A DNA stretch of 64,000 nt, from NCBI GenBank assembly GCA_002917075.1, contig NTMA01000052.1, forward strand, positions 124,001-188,000, read 5' to 3'. This stretch comes from Hawksworthiomyces lignivorus. Taxonomy: Eukaryota; Ascomycota; Sordariomycetes; Ophiostomatales; Ophiostomataceae. Below, piece after piece: positions 11,539-21,592 of the stretch. Under the pieces are notes generated by a model. The model worked only from the letters and a program-made list of their open reading frames with translations. It ran no database searches and had not been told where the DNA came from. Each line of letters begins with the position of its first letter. Within the stretch, counting starts at the first letter, position 1. The position numbers and the translations under genes are program-made.

Positions 11539-13040
11539 ATGGCTCCTGGCATAACACAAGACCAACGCACCGTGACTACATTTGAGGCCAAGGGTGCTCC
11601 GGCCGTTGACAAGACCAAAACGACATTGGTGAATACGGACGGTCTAAAATACCCCGAGTACTATCCATATAATGACCCTAGTGATGTCTTTCCGGAGCCC
11701 GAGCCGTTTGATTACCACGATGTGGCTTTGGATGCCGACCCAGCCATGCCGGTTTTCTACAATGATCATGTCCAGATTGAAGAGGTACGTACTCTCTTGC
11801 GCTACTTATCTGAAGCTACGACTAAAGCCACCTTCGCCTGTTCTCATCATACAGAAGCTGATACACAAGAATAGCTTACTCCTTATCTTGGAGTCCGGGT
11901 TACAGGCCTTGATCTTGCTACGCTTGATAAAGCTGGTAAAGACCAACTTGCGCTTCTTGCCGCTAAAAAGGGAATTGTCTTCTTCGCCAGCAATGACACG
12001 GTTAAGCAAACCTTCAGGGACATCTCTATGACGGAGAAGCTGGATATGGTGCGATACTACGGGCAGCTCCACCAACATGCCGTCCAGCCTAGGCCCCGAG
12101 GCTCTACTGAGATTTCAGTTGTTTATCAGGATAATTTGAACACAGTCCGAGTGAGTTGCTCTTTTCATCTTTGCATTAGTAATTCCTTTCGTCACGTACT
12201 TTTGCCTCCATGCTTTTTTCTAGTGGATTGCTATTTTTCTTTAGTTCCTCCAGCTATCCTATTGGACATCGTCCTTAAAGAGTTATTTGTATCTAACGGA
12301 TTGTGGTAGAAACACTGGTGGCCAAATCGCCTATCTAGAGCTATCTGGCATATTGATCAGTCTCAAGAACGTCAGCCATCCGGAATAACCTTCTTCTGTT
12401 GCATGCAGAGTGATGGTCCCTCTGGGGGTGATACACTTGTCGGTAGCCTTGTCGAGGCTTACGAGCGCCTGAGTCCACCAATGAAGCAGTTCTTATGTGG
12501 CCTCAAGGCCGTCCACTCATCGAAGATCTCGACAGCTAAGGCGGCCAGAGTAGGCGGAGCAAATCGAAGAGAAATCGTTGAGTCATTACACCCTGTGGTT
12601 TACGAACAACCGGTGAGTCTTCCTACAAATTCTAAACAGCGGCAAATTCTACTCAGTTGACAATTTTTTTGAGGCCACTGGTTATAAATCTCTCTACATA
12701 AATCCAGAGCAAATCACGCATTTTGAAGGTTTACGCCATGAGGAAAGCGATTATCTCTCAAGATTCCTTAGCGATCATATCACCAAGGGCGCAGACTTTC
12801 ACGCCCGGTATAAGTGGAATGAAGGAGACGTTTGCGTCTGGGACCAAGTGAGCTGCCATCCAGACTCTTTGGTGCGCAAAAAAATAGTACTAACTCTGTC
12901 AATAGCGGGTGTGTATGCACTCAGCCACTTTGGACAACATGGAGCATCGTCGTCACTTTATCCGAATCATAGCTATGGCCGGCGTTCCGACTCAGGCGAA
13001 GTATACTTTGCCGACAAATGAAGATATGTACGCTACATAG
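11539..13040 (+). CDS. TauD/TfdA-family Fe(II)/2-oxoglutarate dioxygenase
   Basis: Five exons (11539-11784, 11875-12150, 12310-12612, 12674-12847, 12906-13040), all phase 0, give 377 residues, the usual length for fungal alpha-ketoglutarate-dependent sulfonate dioxygenases. Family blocks: PYLGVRVTGLDLATLD, KKGIVFF, IWHIDQSQERQPSGITFF with the iron ligands His188 and Asp190, GGDTLVGSLVEAYERLSP, then the distal His338 in CMHSAT and the 2-oxoglutarate Arg in HRRHFIRI. These enzymes hydroxylate next to a sulfonate or similar group so that it is released; taurine is the classic substrate. The acid after the HID motif (QSQE instead of the usual DVSYE) and the Cys-rich FFCCMQS stretch differ from ordinary taurine enzymes, so the substrate may differ. 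An ATG-less extension upstream was not used. Confidence 0.88.
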
Positions 13041-13565
13041 TGGTCTGGAAGTCGCTTTAGCATCAAACATTGAACTACACAACAAGGCCTAGCCGTGTTG
13101 CGCTAGAATAGAACTGGTGGAGATAATTATGTATTACATTGAATATGGAGAACAATGTTCCAGTACTAGTCGGCCATATTGTCCTGTTTCCATGCATTAA
13201 GTAGAGGGAAAATCTCAATTACTATGTGACCAGGATTGTAACAAAGTCGGTTGAGCATGCTGAGAATAAAGAGAGGTTCAAGGAGCACGACGATATGTCA
13301 GAACATCTCTAGAACAAAGCATTAGATCCAATAACCAAGACGAAGCAGGTTGACAGCCATCAGATTAATCACCAATGCCATACCTAGGGCTGAATCCTCG
13401 CCGTCTCCTAAAATGCTCAAATTACAGAAACCTGATATGAAGCTCAAGCTATAGTACTCAACGGCATTAGAAGATAGTTGAAAAACTGGTTGCACAACAC
13501 GGATAGAACGTGCCTGTGATTGAACCTGTTTCTATATATACGCCGATCATTGCACTGCGAATATG
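13041..13565. other. Intergenic, convergent ends of TauD and Zn2Cys6 genes
   Basis: About 525 AT-rich bases between two converging 3' ends. No open frame, operator-like palindrome or RNA gene is visible. Confidence 0.5.
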
Positions 13566-16500
13566 CTACCGGGTAAAGCGTCTGCTATCATTGTTGGATG
13601 CTGGCCAAACATCGCTGTCAAGCATATTGAACAACTGATTGGACCACAACTCGGAAAGCATCTCCGTATCTCCCTGCATCATTCCAGATAAAGAAGGCTC
13701 TGGTATGGGGCCCAAAGAGGATGCGTATGAGTTGTCAGACCAGCCGGTAAGCTGCCACATCCACGACGTATTGTCTAACGCTATGCTTGAAGGAACGTAA
13801 GCCTGGTCAGAGGCTGCTGGTTCGGCGGGGGGAATTGCTATAAATTGCACAATATCAGCATATATCTATTCAGTGTCTGAAATAGGACATCCACAGACGG
13901 TATGAGTAGGGCGTATCGTGAGAGTTTCCATTCCCTGGCTCGAATTCAAGAGTGTTGGAACGAGTCCCACAGGAGTCCGGAGGTCTCCAGCCAAGGTACT
14001 GTAGCTTCTGGGCTACCTCGGGATCATTTTGAAGCATCTCCTGAATGTCGGTTGTATCATATACTGGTGATGATAATACAACTTCATTTTTTTCGCTAGT
14101 TTGTTTCGAGCTAGCTTCTCCTGTTGAAGGCCCATACAAGTTTCCGAGTTTGGTGTGCCATTCTTGCAGCAAACGTTCCAAGACGTTCCCGCTTAGCATT
14201 GCGCATTTCCATGTCTGGCCCATCGAACATAAGATATCGATACACTTCTTAACTAAAGTGATGTTTGACTTGACGCGGTTTCCGTTGGCGGTGTCTAATA
14301 TGTGAATGATACCGGCAGTGAATATGAATTGAGTCATTGAAACCGGAGCATGTTGCAAACCAGAATTCTTGTCAAAGAGCTGAATATTGACAGTGTTTCA
14401 GTATCAACCAATCTAGAATTAAACTAGCGCTCCAGAGAGACAATTATTATTGACTAACCTCAGCAAGGTGCACAATCGCTACCCTGTAATAGGTTCATCA
14501 GAATCTCCTGCCTAACGAAATCGTATATGATTCTTGTTGACTTACGCAGCGTGATGACAGTTCTCTTTAGCAGCGACTGAAATATTTGCGTCTTTCTTTG
14601 ATTCTTCCGTGGATATTGCCAATGTTAATATTGGTATTTGTGCTACAATCTTCAGCGGTTTTGACGTGTCGCAATAGTCAGTTCGGTGGAGGAGTATTAA
14701 AGCGAAATGGAACATTATATTCATGACAAGAACGTGAGGCGGTAAGTTTGAAGTGTTCTGGCTTTCGACCATTACTTGGTTGATACGAAGTGGCTCTGGG
14801 AGCTCTATTTGCCACTTCCCTAACAGCACACTAACCAGGAGGCAAGGTCAACCATCATCCACAAGGCTCTCGGGAATCAGGCGAGAGAGTACTTACCATA
14901 GTTCAGATTTGATTCGCCTTGTTTTGTCAGAGTAGATATCTCTTCGGGTGGAGTAACTTTTTCGGAATTAGTTTTCAAATTATGCAAATCACCATACGAG
15001 CCTATATAACTGAGGCTTTAAGGGAACCACAAAGGCTTACATGTTGACCAATATGAGTTCAATAATCCTAGCTAGCTTGCAAGTCCAGCTGAATGCCGAT
15101 GCTATCCAAGACTTAGGTTGCTCAGAGCCAGTGCCATCTAGATTTTGACGTGACTTTGCATCTTCCTCCTCATTCTCAGCTGGATATGCCATGCGCCAGT
15201 GGGAGAGGTTCGGAGCAGGTGCACGCCCAACATAGGTTGCCCACAGCTTGTCCTGAATGTAGGCAGTGTTCCAAACTCGATCGCGATAACGCTTAGTTCG
15301 CAGGGTAATGATATCCATGTCCACCAAAGATGATGTCTCGACACCAAGACCAACTATAATCCCTTTGTCAGTTGATGACTGCATCACTGCAATATTTCTT
15401 TCCTAAGGAATGGTTTTCTCACGTATTCGACAAAGTCTGAGGCCGGCGCCTATGTACATGTACCCTAAGTTATGTCTGGCGTGTCCCGCGTGATGTGATC
15501 CCAGCAGCATCAGCCCTATGACAGCGCTCACTTTCGCCATTTCAACTTCTTCCTCAAAAAGAGAAGCCGCCTTTTGGCCGAATGAATCTGATAGAATTTC
15601 TCGTTCGGAACACGGCCTATCGTCAAGATACATGGCTCCAACAGCGAGGATAGCCAAGTGCATAAGTGGGCTGTAGTAAGCTGTACGAAGATCCCGCCGA
15701 ACAATCGCGCCTTTCTCTGTTTGGATGACACCGAGCTCTTTTCTGAATTCATCTTCATCAACCCACCAGCACCAAGGGTTGAAGTACGCAAAGAAAGCGT
15801 CGATGGCTTTATGTTGCACTTCTTTCTCCAGTTCCTCTGTGATATTTATTGTCGAAACGCTTTCTGTATGCGTTGTGGTATCGGAGGGGGACGTTTTCAG
15901 ATGCATAGGAATAAGGGAGGGGAAATCATTGGGGAAGTGCCTGAACACTGATGTCGGTCCGTATTCGTTGACTTCACCAGTGGCATTATCAACCTATTAA
16001 TATCGTATAAATAGCTGTAATTTTGCTTAAAGAAGAGATCAAACAGTAGTCAAGCAGTTTGCTAGAAAGAAAGAGGCGGGGGATGGTGTACCTGAAGATG
16101 CTCGATACGATCATGGGAAGCCTTAGGTCGCGTGAGCAGGCGATCAAGTGATGAGCCATCATCTCCACCTACTCTCCTATCTTCCGCATCCTCTATAAAT
16201 TCTTTCACTCCGCTTCCTTCATCTCTGTCCTCTACTATTTTCTCCAGCCAAGCTACACGCCGTTCAAGAGCTGCGACGTACGCTTTCGACACTGGCTTTC
16301 GTCTGTCTTCGGCATCGTCGTAGATGCAGTCGTCATTGTTTATCTTACAAAGTGCTAGATCAATACATATGACATTAGGAATATTGCCTCGGCCGTAGAG
16401 ATAGAGGGAAACAAGTCATACAACAACTAGGTCGCTCGCCGTTACAGCGAGATTTTCTGATTTCCCTGTTTAGCATATTTCTTGACGCCAGTTCGAACAG

Positions 16501-16638
16501 CACGAAGACATAGCATCAACATATCAAGATGCAAGTACAGACTTACTTTCGGCGGCATGGATTGCATGCTCTTGTGATATGTGTAGTTCTTCTCCTCTTC
16601 CCGGTACGGTCGACGTTGGCTTCGTCAACTGAGTCCAT
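13566..16638 (-). CDS. Zn2Cys6 transcription factor, likely cluster regulator
   Basis: Ten exons rebuilt by phase: 16638-16547, 16456-16422, 16354-16092, 15993-15423, 15386-15041, 15009-14897, 14819-14546, 14483-14459, 14379-13899, 13837-13566; about 823 residues. The zinc cluster spans the first three exons: C25, C28, C35, C42, C45 and C52, exactly CX2CX6CX6CX2CX6C. A linker and a coiled coil (about residues 62-85, YVAALERRVAWLEKIV) follow, so it should bind DNA as a dimer. The fungal transcription-factor middle domain covers exons 4-6 (FFAYFNPWCWWVDEDEF; GYMYIGAGLRLCR; RVWNTAYIQDKLWATYVGRAP). The last intron is the least certain (donor GTCTGT). It sits in the middle of the cluster, and its own promoter has a CGG-N11-CCG palindrome at 16936. 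Confidence 0.85.
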
Positions 16639-17927
16639 GGCTATCTTCCTTTTCCCTTGGATGAGATGACAAGCAATGAGAAGTACCAAGTGCATAAATC
16701 GGACCTATACCTAGCTGGCCAAAGGGAGCTTCATCCATCTTGATGGAGACGGGAGAAACGAATGTACGTCACATGGTGTGGGGCAGATAAGGGGAAAGCG
16801 ACTGAGATCAGAGGCCAAGAAGCGAGTAGCCCCCAGTAGTGAATAAACTTTCGAATTAGGCCTAGTTATTTCTCGTTTAAACTGATGAGGCATCACAGGG
16901 GGGTTTTCACCCTGTTCTCTATGAACCGTCTTCTGCGGATTATGAAATCCCGGTGTAAACGGTCAGGCAATTTTAGTCAATGTAATTAATGGACCAACCA
17001 CATTTGATCTTTACTGGTTAGTTATCGAATTGCCCAAGTTCTGAAGTTTGAAATTCCAAGTGAACCATTTGCAAACGGAACGGTCCCCAGAGTCATGGCA
17101 TTTCCCCACTTATCAAAGTTACAATTCTATGACAGTATACCAAGCTAAAATTGCAGTGGACCTGCTCTGCGCGAGAGTATACATATATATCTTGTAAAAC
17201 GATTATTACGAAACGTAGAGGTCCTCTTAATTATACCGATATTGGCCTTGGTCTATAAAAGGCAAGATGAGGCTGGTATATGAAGGGATGTTCAACTACT
17301 TGAGGAAGTTAACATCGTAATGCACTTAGATGAACAGAAAATCAACAAACACTTAGTGTAGCTGTTGCCTTCCAGCACTCAGAGTCTATGTGAGGAATAC
17401 CGTTCAATCTGTCTCTACACAGAGGGACAGACAAGGTACAATGCTCTATGATGTCATAACTGATTGCTACTAGGTAAGCGTGATTTAGCAGTCACTTGCA
17501 GAAGTTCTCTTGTCGATAGAATTTGCGTTACTACCAAACAAGCTATTGCAGCGACCATGAATAGGACTTGGCTACCTAGGAAATAGAAACTGCGCAGCTA
17601 CCTGACGTACGGGACTTTACTCCCTCTTTTTCATTTCCGTGCTATCACTAATTATAGGCAAAGATATCAAATGCACTTTCTGCACAAGGCCCCTGATGAT
17701 AGACCTAATCCCAAGTCAAAGAATTCTAGCAGGTGTGACATTATATAAATAACCGCGATTTAGAGAACTGTACGAGTAACACAGTTAAGTACGATAGCTT
17801 GGTTTAGAGTCAACAGACATATTTGTAATAGTTTAATTGCGAGCCAACAGGTGTGGATTCCAATGGCGAGTAACAATTATGTAGTTAGACACCTACTTAA
17901 TTGGAATAACAGTTTCACCAGCGGCTA
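16639..17927. promoter_or_regulatory. Regulator promoter and 3' flank of the hydrolase
   Basis: About 1.3 kb of AT-rich DNA upstream of the Zn2Cys6 gene. The one site I support is the palindrome at 16936-16952. No additional gene is visible; open frames here are short and unlike any family. Confidence 0.5.
16936..16952 (+). promoter_or_regulatory. Putative zinc-cluster operator, site D (autoregulation)
   Basis: CGGATTATGAAATCCCG: a complete CGG-N11-CCG with both triplets intact. Its spacer matches site B in 9 of 11 positions. It lies 298 bases upstream of the regulator ATG, a position suited to autoregulation. Confidence 0.5.
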
Positions 17928-18596
17928 TCAACTTGGCGATGTATGTGCAATGCGCTCGACCACATTCTGACTAGAGCAGACTTCTGCATAGACGTTCCGA
18001 ATCGCCCGTACCGTAGCCCAATGCATTTCCTCCACAAAGGCTGCGCAGGCGTCCTCGGGCATGACGACTCGATAGCCAAGGTCTGCAGCATCTCGCACTG
18101 CAGTCTCCACGCAGCCAGTAGTGACAACGCCACAGATAATCAAGTTCTCGATGCCAAGGTTTCGTAACACGCGGTCAATGCTCGTCGAGTTAAAAACGCT
18201 CGATGCTGTCTTGGGAAATACCAACTCGTCAATGAGAGGAGCAGTTTCTTTCAGAAATCTAGCCTTGGCAGATCCAGGTGGATAGTGACAGGCGAGGGTT
18301 TTGTGAATGTTGCTACGGTCTTCGCCGCTCGACGTCAAAGATTGGATATGTGTATGAAGAACGGGTAATCCCGCTGTCCGAAATGCGACTAGAAGGCTTC
18401 TTATAGCTGGGATAGTAGTTTCATGTAGCCTTTCCGAGTAGTAATTTTGTTCAGGGTGCAAGCAACCGTTTTGCATGTCGACCACGAGGAGTCCCGTTTT
18501 TTGCGAGCTGAGATTCACAGGGGGGAAAGGGGGTCGATTTTGGAGGTACGGGTCATTGTCGATCGCGGGTAAGTATTTTGTGTTTATCGCCATCAT
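17928..18596 (-). CDS. Isochorismatase-like cysteine hydrolase
   Basis: Single-exon 222-residue protein starting at ATG 18596 (a second ATG follows immediately). The catalytic triad of the family is visible: Asp40 in LLVVDMQNG, Lys129 in VFPKTASSVF, and Cys162 in GVVTTGCVETAVRDAADLGY. Members hydrolyse amides such as N-carbamoyl amines, nicotinamide or ureidoacrylate; only a minority cleave isochorismate, and the name is historical. No signal peptide is seen, so it is probably cytosolic. It diverges from the Dal5-type permease, as expected if the permease brings in its substrate or a precursor. Operator sites C and E lie between the two. Confidence 0.88.
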   Translation of the reverse strand: MMAINTKYLPAIDNDPYLQNRPPFPPVNLSSQKTGLLVVDMQNGCLHPEQNYYSERLHETTIPAIRSLLVAFRTAGLPVLHTHIQSLTSSGEDRSNIHKTLACHYPPGSAKARFLKETAPLIDELVFPKTASSVFNSTSIDRVLRNLGIENLIICGVVTTGCVETAVRDAADLGYRVVMPEDACAAFVEEMHWATVRAIRNVYAEVCSSQNVVERIAHTSPS

Positions 18597-18907
18597 TCCT
18601 ACAGTTTAGCTCCAAAACATTTGGAGACAACCTGTATTCTAGGGGAGCAGAAGTGTGACTTTTGGCGTTGCTGATGAGGCACGACTCAATTACAGACATA
18701 AAAAGTCGAGTCCACAAGAGGTAGAGGAGTATTTATGGTACATTTGCATATATAAGTCAGGGTTGATATTGAGACTTAGAATCTTGATTCAACTGTATTA
18801 CCCTTGGTTCTCGTGTTCTGGTTGGCAAGTAAGGAGGTGAACGGTGATGTAGAAGCTCTAACTTTCGCTTAGTGACGGCCTTCGTCCTTGCTTAGGTGCA
18901 AACATCA

Positions 18908-18924
18908 CGGATTTCAATAACCCG
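18908..18924 (+). promoter_or_regulatory. Weak candidate operator, site E
   Basis: CGGATTTCAATAACCCG keeps both CGG/CCG triplets and the 11-base spacing, but the spacer is unlike sites A-D beyond its first bases. It lies 312 bases upstream of the hydrolase ATG. It could be coincidence. Confidence 0.3.
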
Positions 18925-19213
18925 GCGTAATACGTGCAAAGTGCTACGTCCGTCTTCATTATCAAGTAGAGGCTCTAAGCTAGGCCTAATCCGATTAACA
19001 CCACACCTCAACTACTTTTACACTTGAAATGCTTCGTACTGTAACCCATATGGAGGTTTTCAATAACCAAGTTGCAGGATAGACTTGGAACCAAATAATG
19101 CTTCCAGCTGGACTATTATTAAGGGCATATTTTTAAGCTCTGTTAAACAAAGATAGCTTACTGGTGGCAAGAAGTCCCGAGTTTCTCGAGTATTCAAAGG
19201 CGACTTCTTATCA

Positions 19214-19230
19214 CGGAATATGGAAATCCG
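19214..19230 (+). promoter_or_regulatory. Putative zinc-cluster operator, site C
   Basis: CGGAATATGGAAATCCG: a perfect CGG-N11-CCG, identical to site A over its first twelve bases. It lies 618 bases upstream of the hydrolase ATG and 793 before the permease ATG. Confidence 0.6.
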
Positions 19231-20022
19231 CTGCTGGAGCTAGTACACTCGGTATCAGTAGCGCTAGCCTGCGAGCTGGTTGGTGGCGTCAAGAATTAGC
19301 ACACCCAACTGATTATGTATTCAGGCCAGGCCAAAAGGAGTTGCAGAACCACGAGATAAGGCTGCTGTGTTGCGTATCACTCTCGGCTTTGTCCTCGTGC
19401 CGCATCTGAGGTAAATCGGCATTGAAACCACATTGAAGCTGTGCTTTCTGAATCGAATTTTGCAGTAGCCTGTAGCATCGGGTGGCGACGGGGAGGGCTA
19501 ACTGACTCTATCATTCGCAACTTTGGGGAGTTGGTCATGATCACATCTGCTCTCATACCATCCCTCTCGATTGTTTAGGTCTGAATAGGAGGCTGTGTGC
19601 CTATACAGTGACACGTCTATTCTCAGAGGAATTTTCAACATTTTGCAGTTCATTGAAATATGACTGTCAGGTTAATCGAATAAGCGTAAATGAAGATTTA
19701 GTTGTGATCTTTCCAATTGGCGACACTTAACAAAGAATACAGTCTTGGACTAGACACAGATTTTGCAATACTCAGATTCCATCTGCTCTCGCCGGGAAGC
19801 AGCCGCTGCATGGCTAGGCCTAGATCTGTCCTCGCGGGAAATGAAATCACGGCGTGTCAGTTGATATCAGGAGGCATGGTCGTAGATAAGCCAGCCAATA
19901 CATCTCAAGTATATTAATCTCAGACTCCTTAATACAGCGACATTTGATTATCAATTCACGGACTTTCAAATCCACTATTGGCCATTTTCACTTTTGACCT
20001 TAGCATTATATACATTTTGAAC

Positions 20023-21592
20023 ATGTCTTTCTTCTCGAGATTCCGCGAGGTTATCTGGGGCAAGCCGGCTGATACAAAGGCAGAGCGCCGGCTGATCTTC
20101 AAACTTGACTTAGTGATCCTGTCCTTTTGCTGCCTCATGTACTGGGTCAATTACCTTGACCGGGCCAATTTGAACAATGCGTACGTCAGTGGAATGAAGC
20201 AGGACCTCAACTTTCACGGAAGCCAACTTAACGTGATCAACACAAGTAGGTAAAACCTATTGATATTTCAAGTCCAAAAAAAAGATGATGCTGATCAATA
20301 TCACGCAAAAAGTTTTCTATGGCGGATATGTATTGGGACAGGTTCCGAACAATCTTGCTTTGCAGAAACTATCCCCACGAATCTACTTCCCGGCTTGTAT
20401 GATTATTTGGGGTCTTTTGACTCTCGGAACCGCTTTCACACACCATCCTTGGCAAATCATGGTGATCAGGTTCTTTCAGGCAGCTGTTGAAGCCTCAACT
20501 TTCGTCGGCTGTCACTATATTCTTGGAAGTTGGTATAAGGAGGAGGAGCTAGGCAAACGAACCGCCGTTTTTACGAGCAGCGGCCTTGCTGGAACCATGT
20601 TCTCGGGGTTTCTACAAGGAGGGGTGTACGAAAGCTTGAGTGAGTTCGATGACAATCTGCAGCAGATCCTTCGAAGTATTGTTGCTCACACTTATTTTAT
20701 GGTTTCAGATGGAAAATCGGGTCTCGCGGGATGGCGATGGCTCTTTGTGGTTGACTTTCTTATTACGCTCCCTATTGCCTTCTATGGCTTCTGGGCCTTT
20801 CCTGATACTCCCACCTGCACTAAGGCAAAGTACCTGAACGATCAAGAAAAAAAGCTTGCTGTAGAGAGACTCCCCGAAGTCTCTAAAGTACGCGGCGAGC
20901 TGGGCTGGAGTTTAATCTCCCGAGTCCTAGCTTCATGGCACTTTTGGGGCTTTATTGCTATATGGACGGCTGCTAGCAATACTGAAATGTATTCCATCAA
21001 CGCCGTTATGAATCTGTGGCTCTCAAGTACCGGAAACTATACGGTCGAGCAAGTTAATTATATTCCTACGGGAGTGTCTGCAGTTGGGATTATTGCCACC
21101 ATATTTCTAGGCTGGTACTCGGACTTCGTTAGAAAACCATGGCATGTTGGCATATTCTTATCATTTACGGCCATGATATCAGGCTCCATAATGCTCAACC
21201 CTCCTTCGGTAGCATCGAAAATGTTCGCCTTATTCCTGAACGGTTGCCAAACTGCCAGTCAAACCATTATGTTTGCTTGGGCCAACGATTTAACTCGAAA
21301 TGATGATGCAAAAAGAGGAGTTGTTCTCGCCGCCATGAATACAGTTGCTGTTGCTGTATACATGTTTTGGTCGCTTATCTTCTACAACGCTACTCAAGCT
21401 CCCAATTGGAGAGAGGGGAATATAGCCATGGTGTGTATGGGGGCAACATTGCTGGCAGTCACTATTACCCTTCGCTGTTTGGAGGTTAGGGACAAGAAGA
21501 GGCACCTCGCAAATGGACTTGCACCAGTCAGTTCTCTCAAAGAGGTCGAGCTAGAAGATGACAGTGGCCCAACGAAACACGAACTAGCATAG
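20023..21592 (+). CDS. Dal5-type (anion:cation symporter) MFS permease
   Basis: Exons 20023-20245, 20313-20639 and 20709-21592 join in phase to 477 residues. The second intron (69 bases) has no stop, so an unspliced reading inserts 23 residues after VYESL; the spliced form restores the family motif LNGKSGLAGWRWLF. Other marks are MYWVNYLDRANLNNAYVSGM in segment 1, INTIFYGGYVLGQVPNNLAL, AFPDTPTCTKAKYLNDQEK after segment 6 and TRNDDAKRGVVLAAMN. This family imports allantoate, ureidosuccinate, dipeptides, vitamins and sulfur compounds into the cell at the plasma membrane. Beside a TauD dioxygenase a sulfonate or amide nutrient is plausible, but not shown. Confidence 0.9.

Larger units (their letters stand above)
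18597..20022. promoter_or_regulatory. Divergent promoter, hydrolase / Dal5-type permease
   Basis: About 1.4 kb. It holds palindromes at 18908-18924 and 19214-19230 (listed separately) and a weaker look-alike at 19835-19851 (CGGGAAATGAAATCACG), 171 bases before the permease ATG. Two GATAAG motifs (19354, 19884) could bind a nitrogen GATA factor but are not above chance frequency. A TATATA stretch lies just before the permease start. No gene is visible. Confidence 0.5.

Noticed and set aside
11069..19890. GATA-factor sites (HGATAR) in the cluster promoters as evidence for nitrogen control
   Set aside because: Three in 549 bases and a few in 1.4 kb is close to the chance expectation for this degenerate 6-mer.
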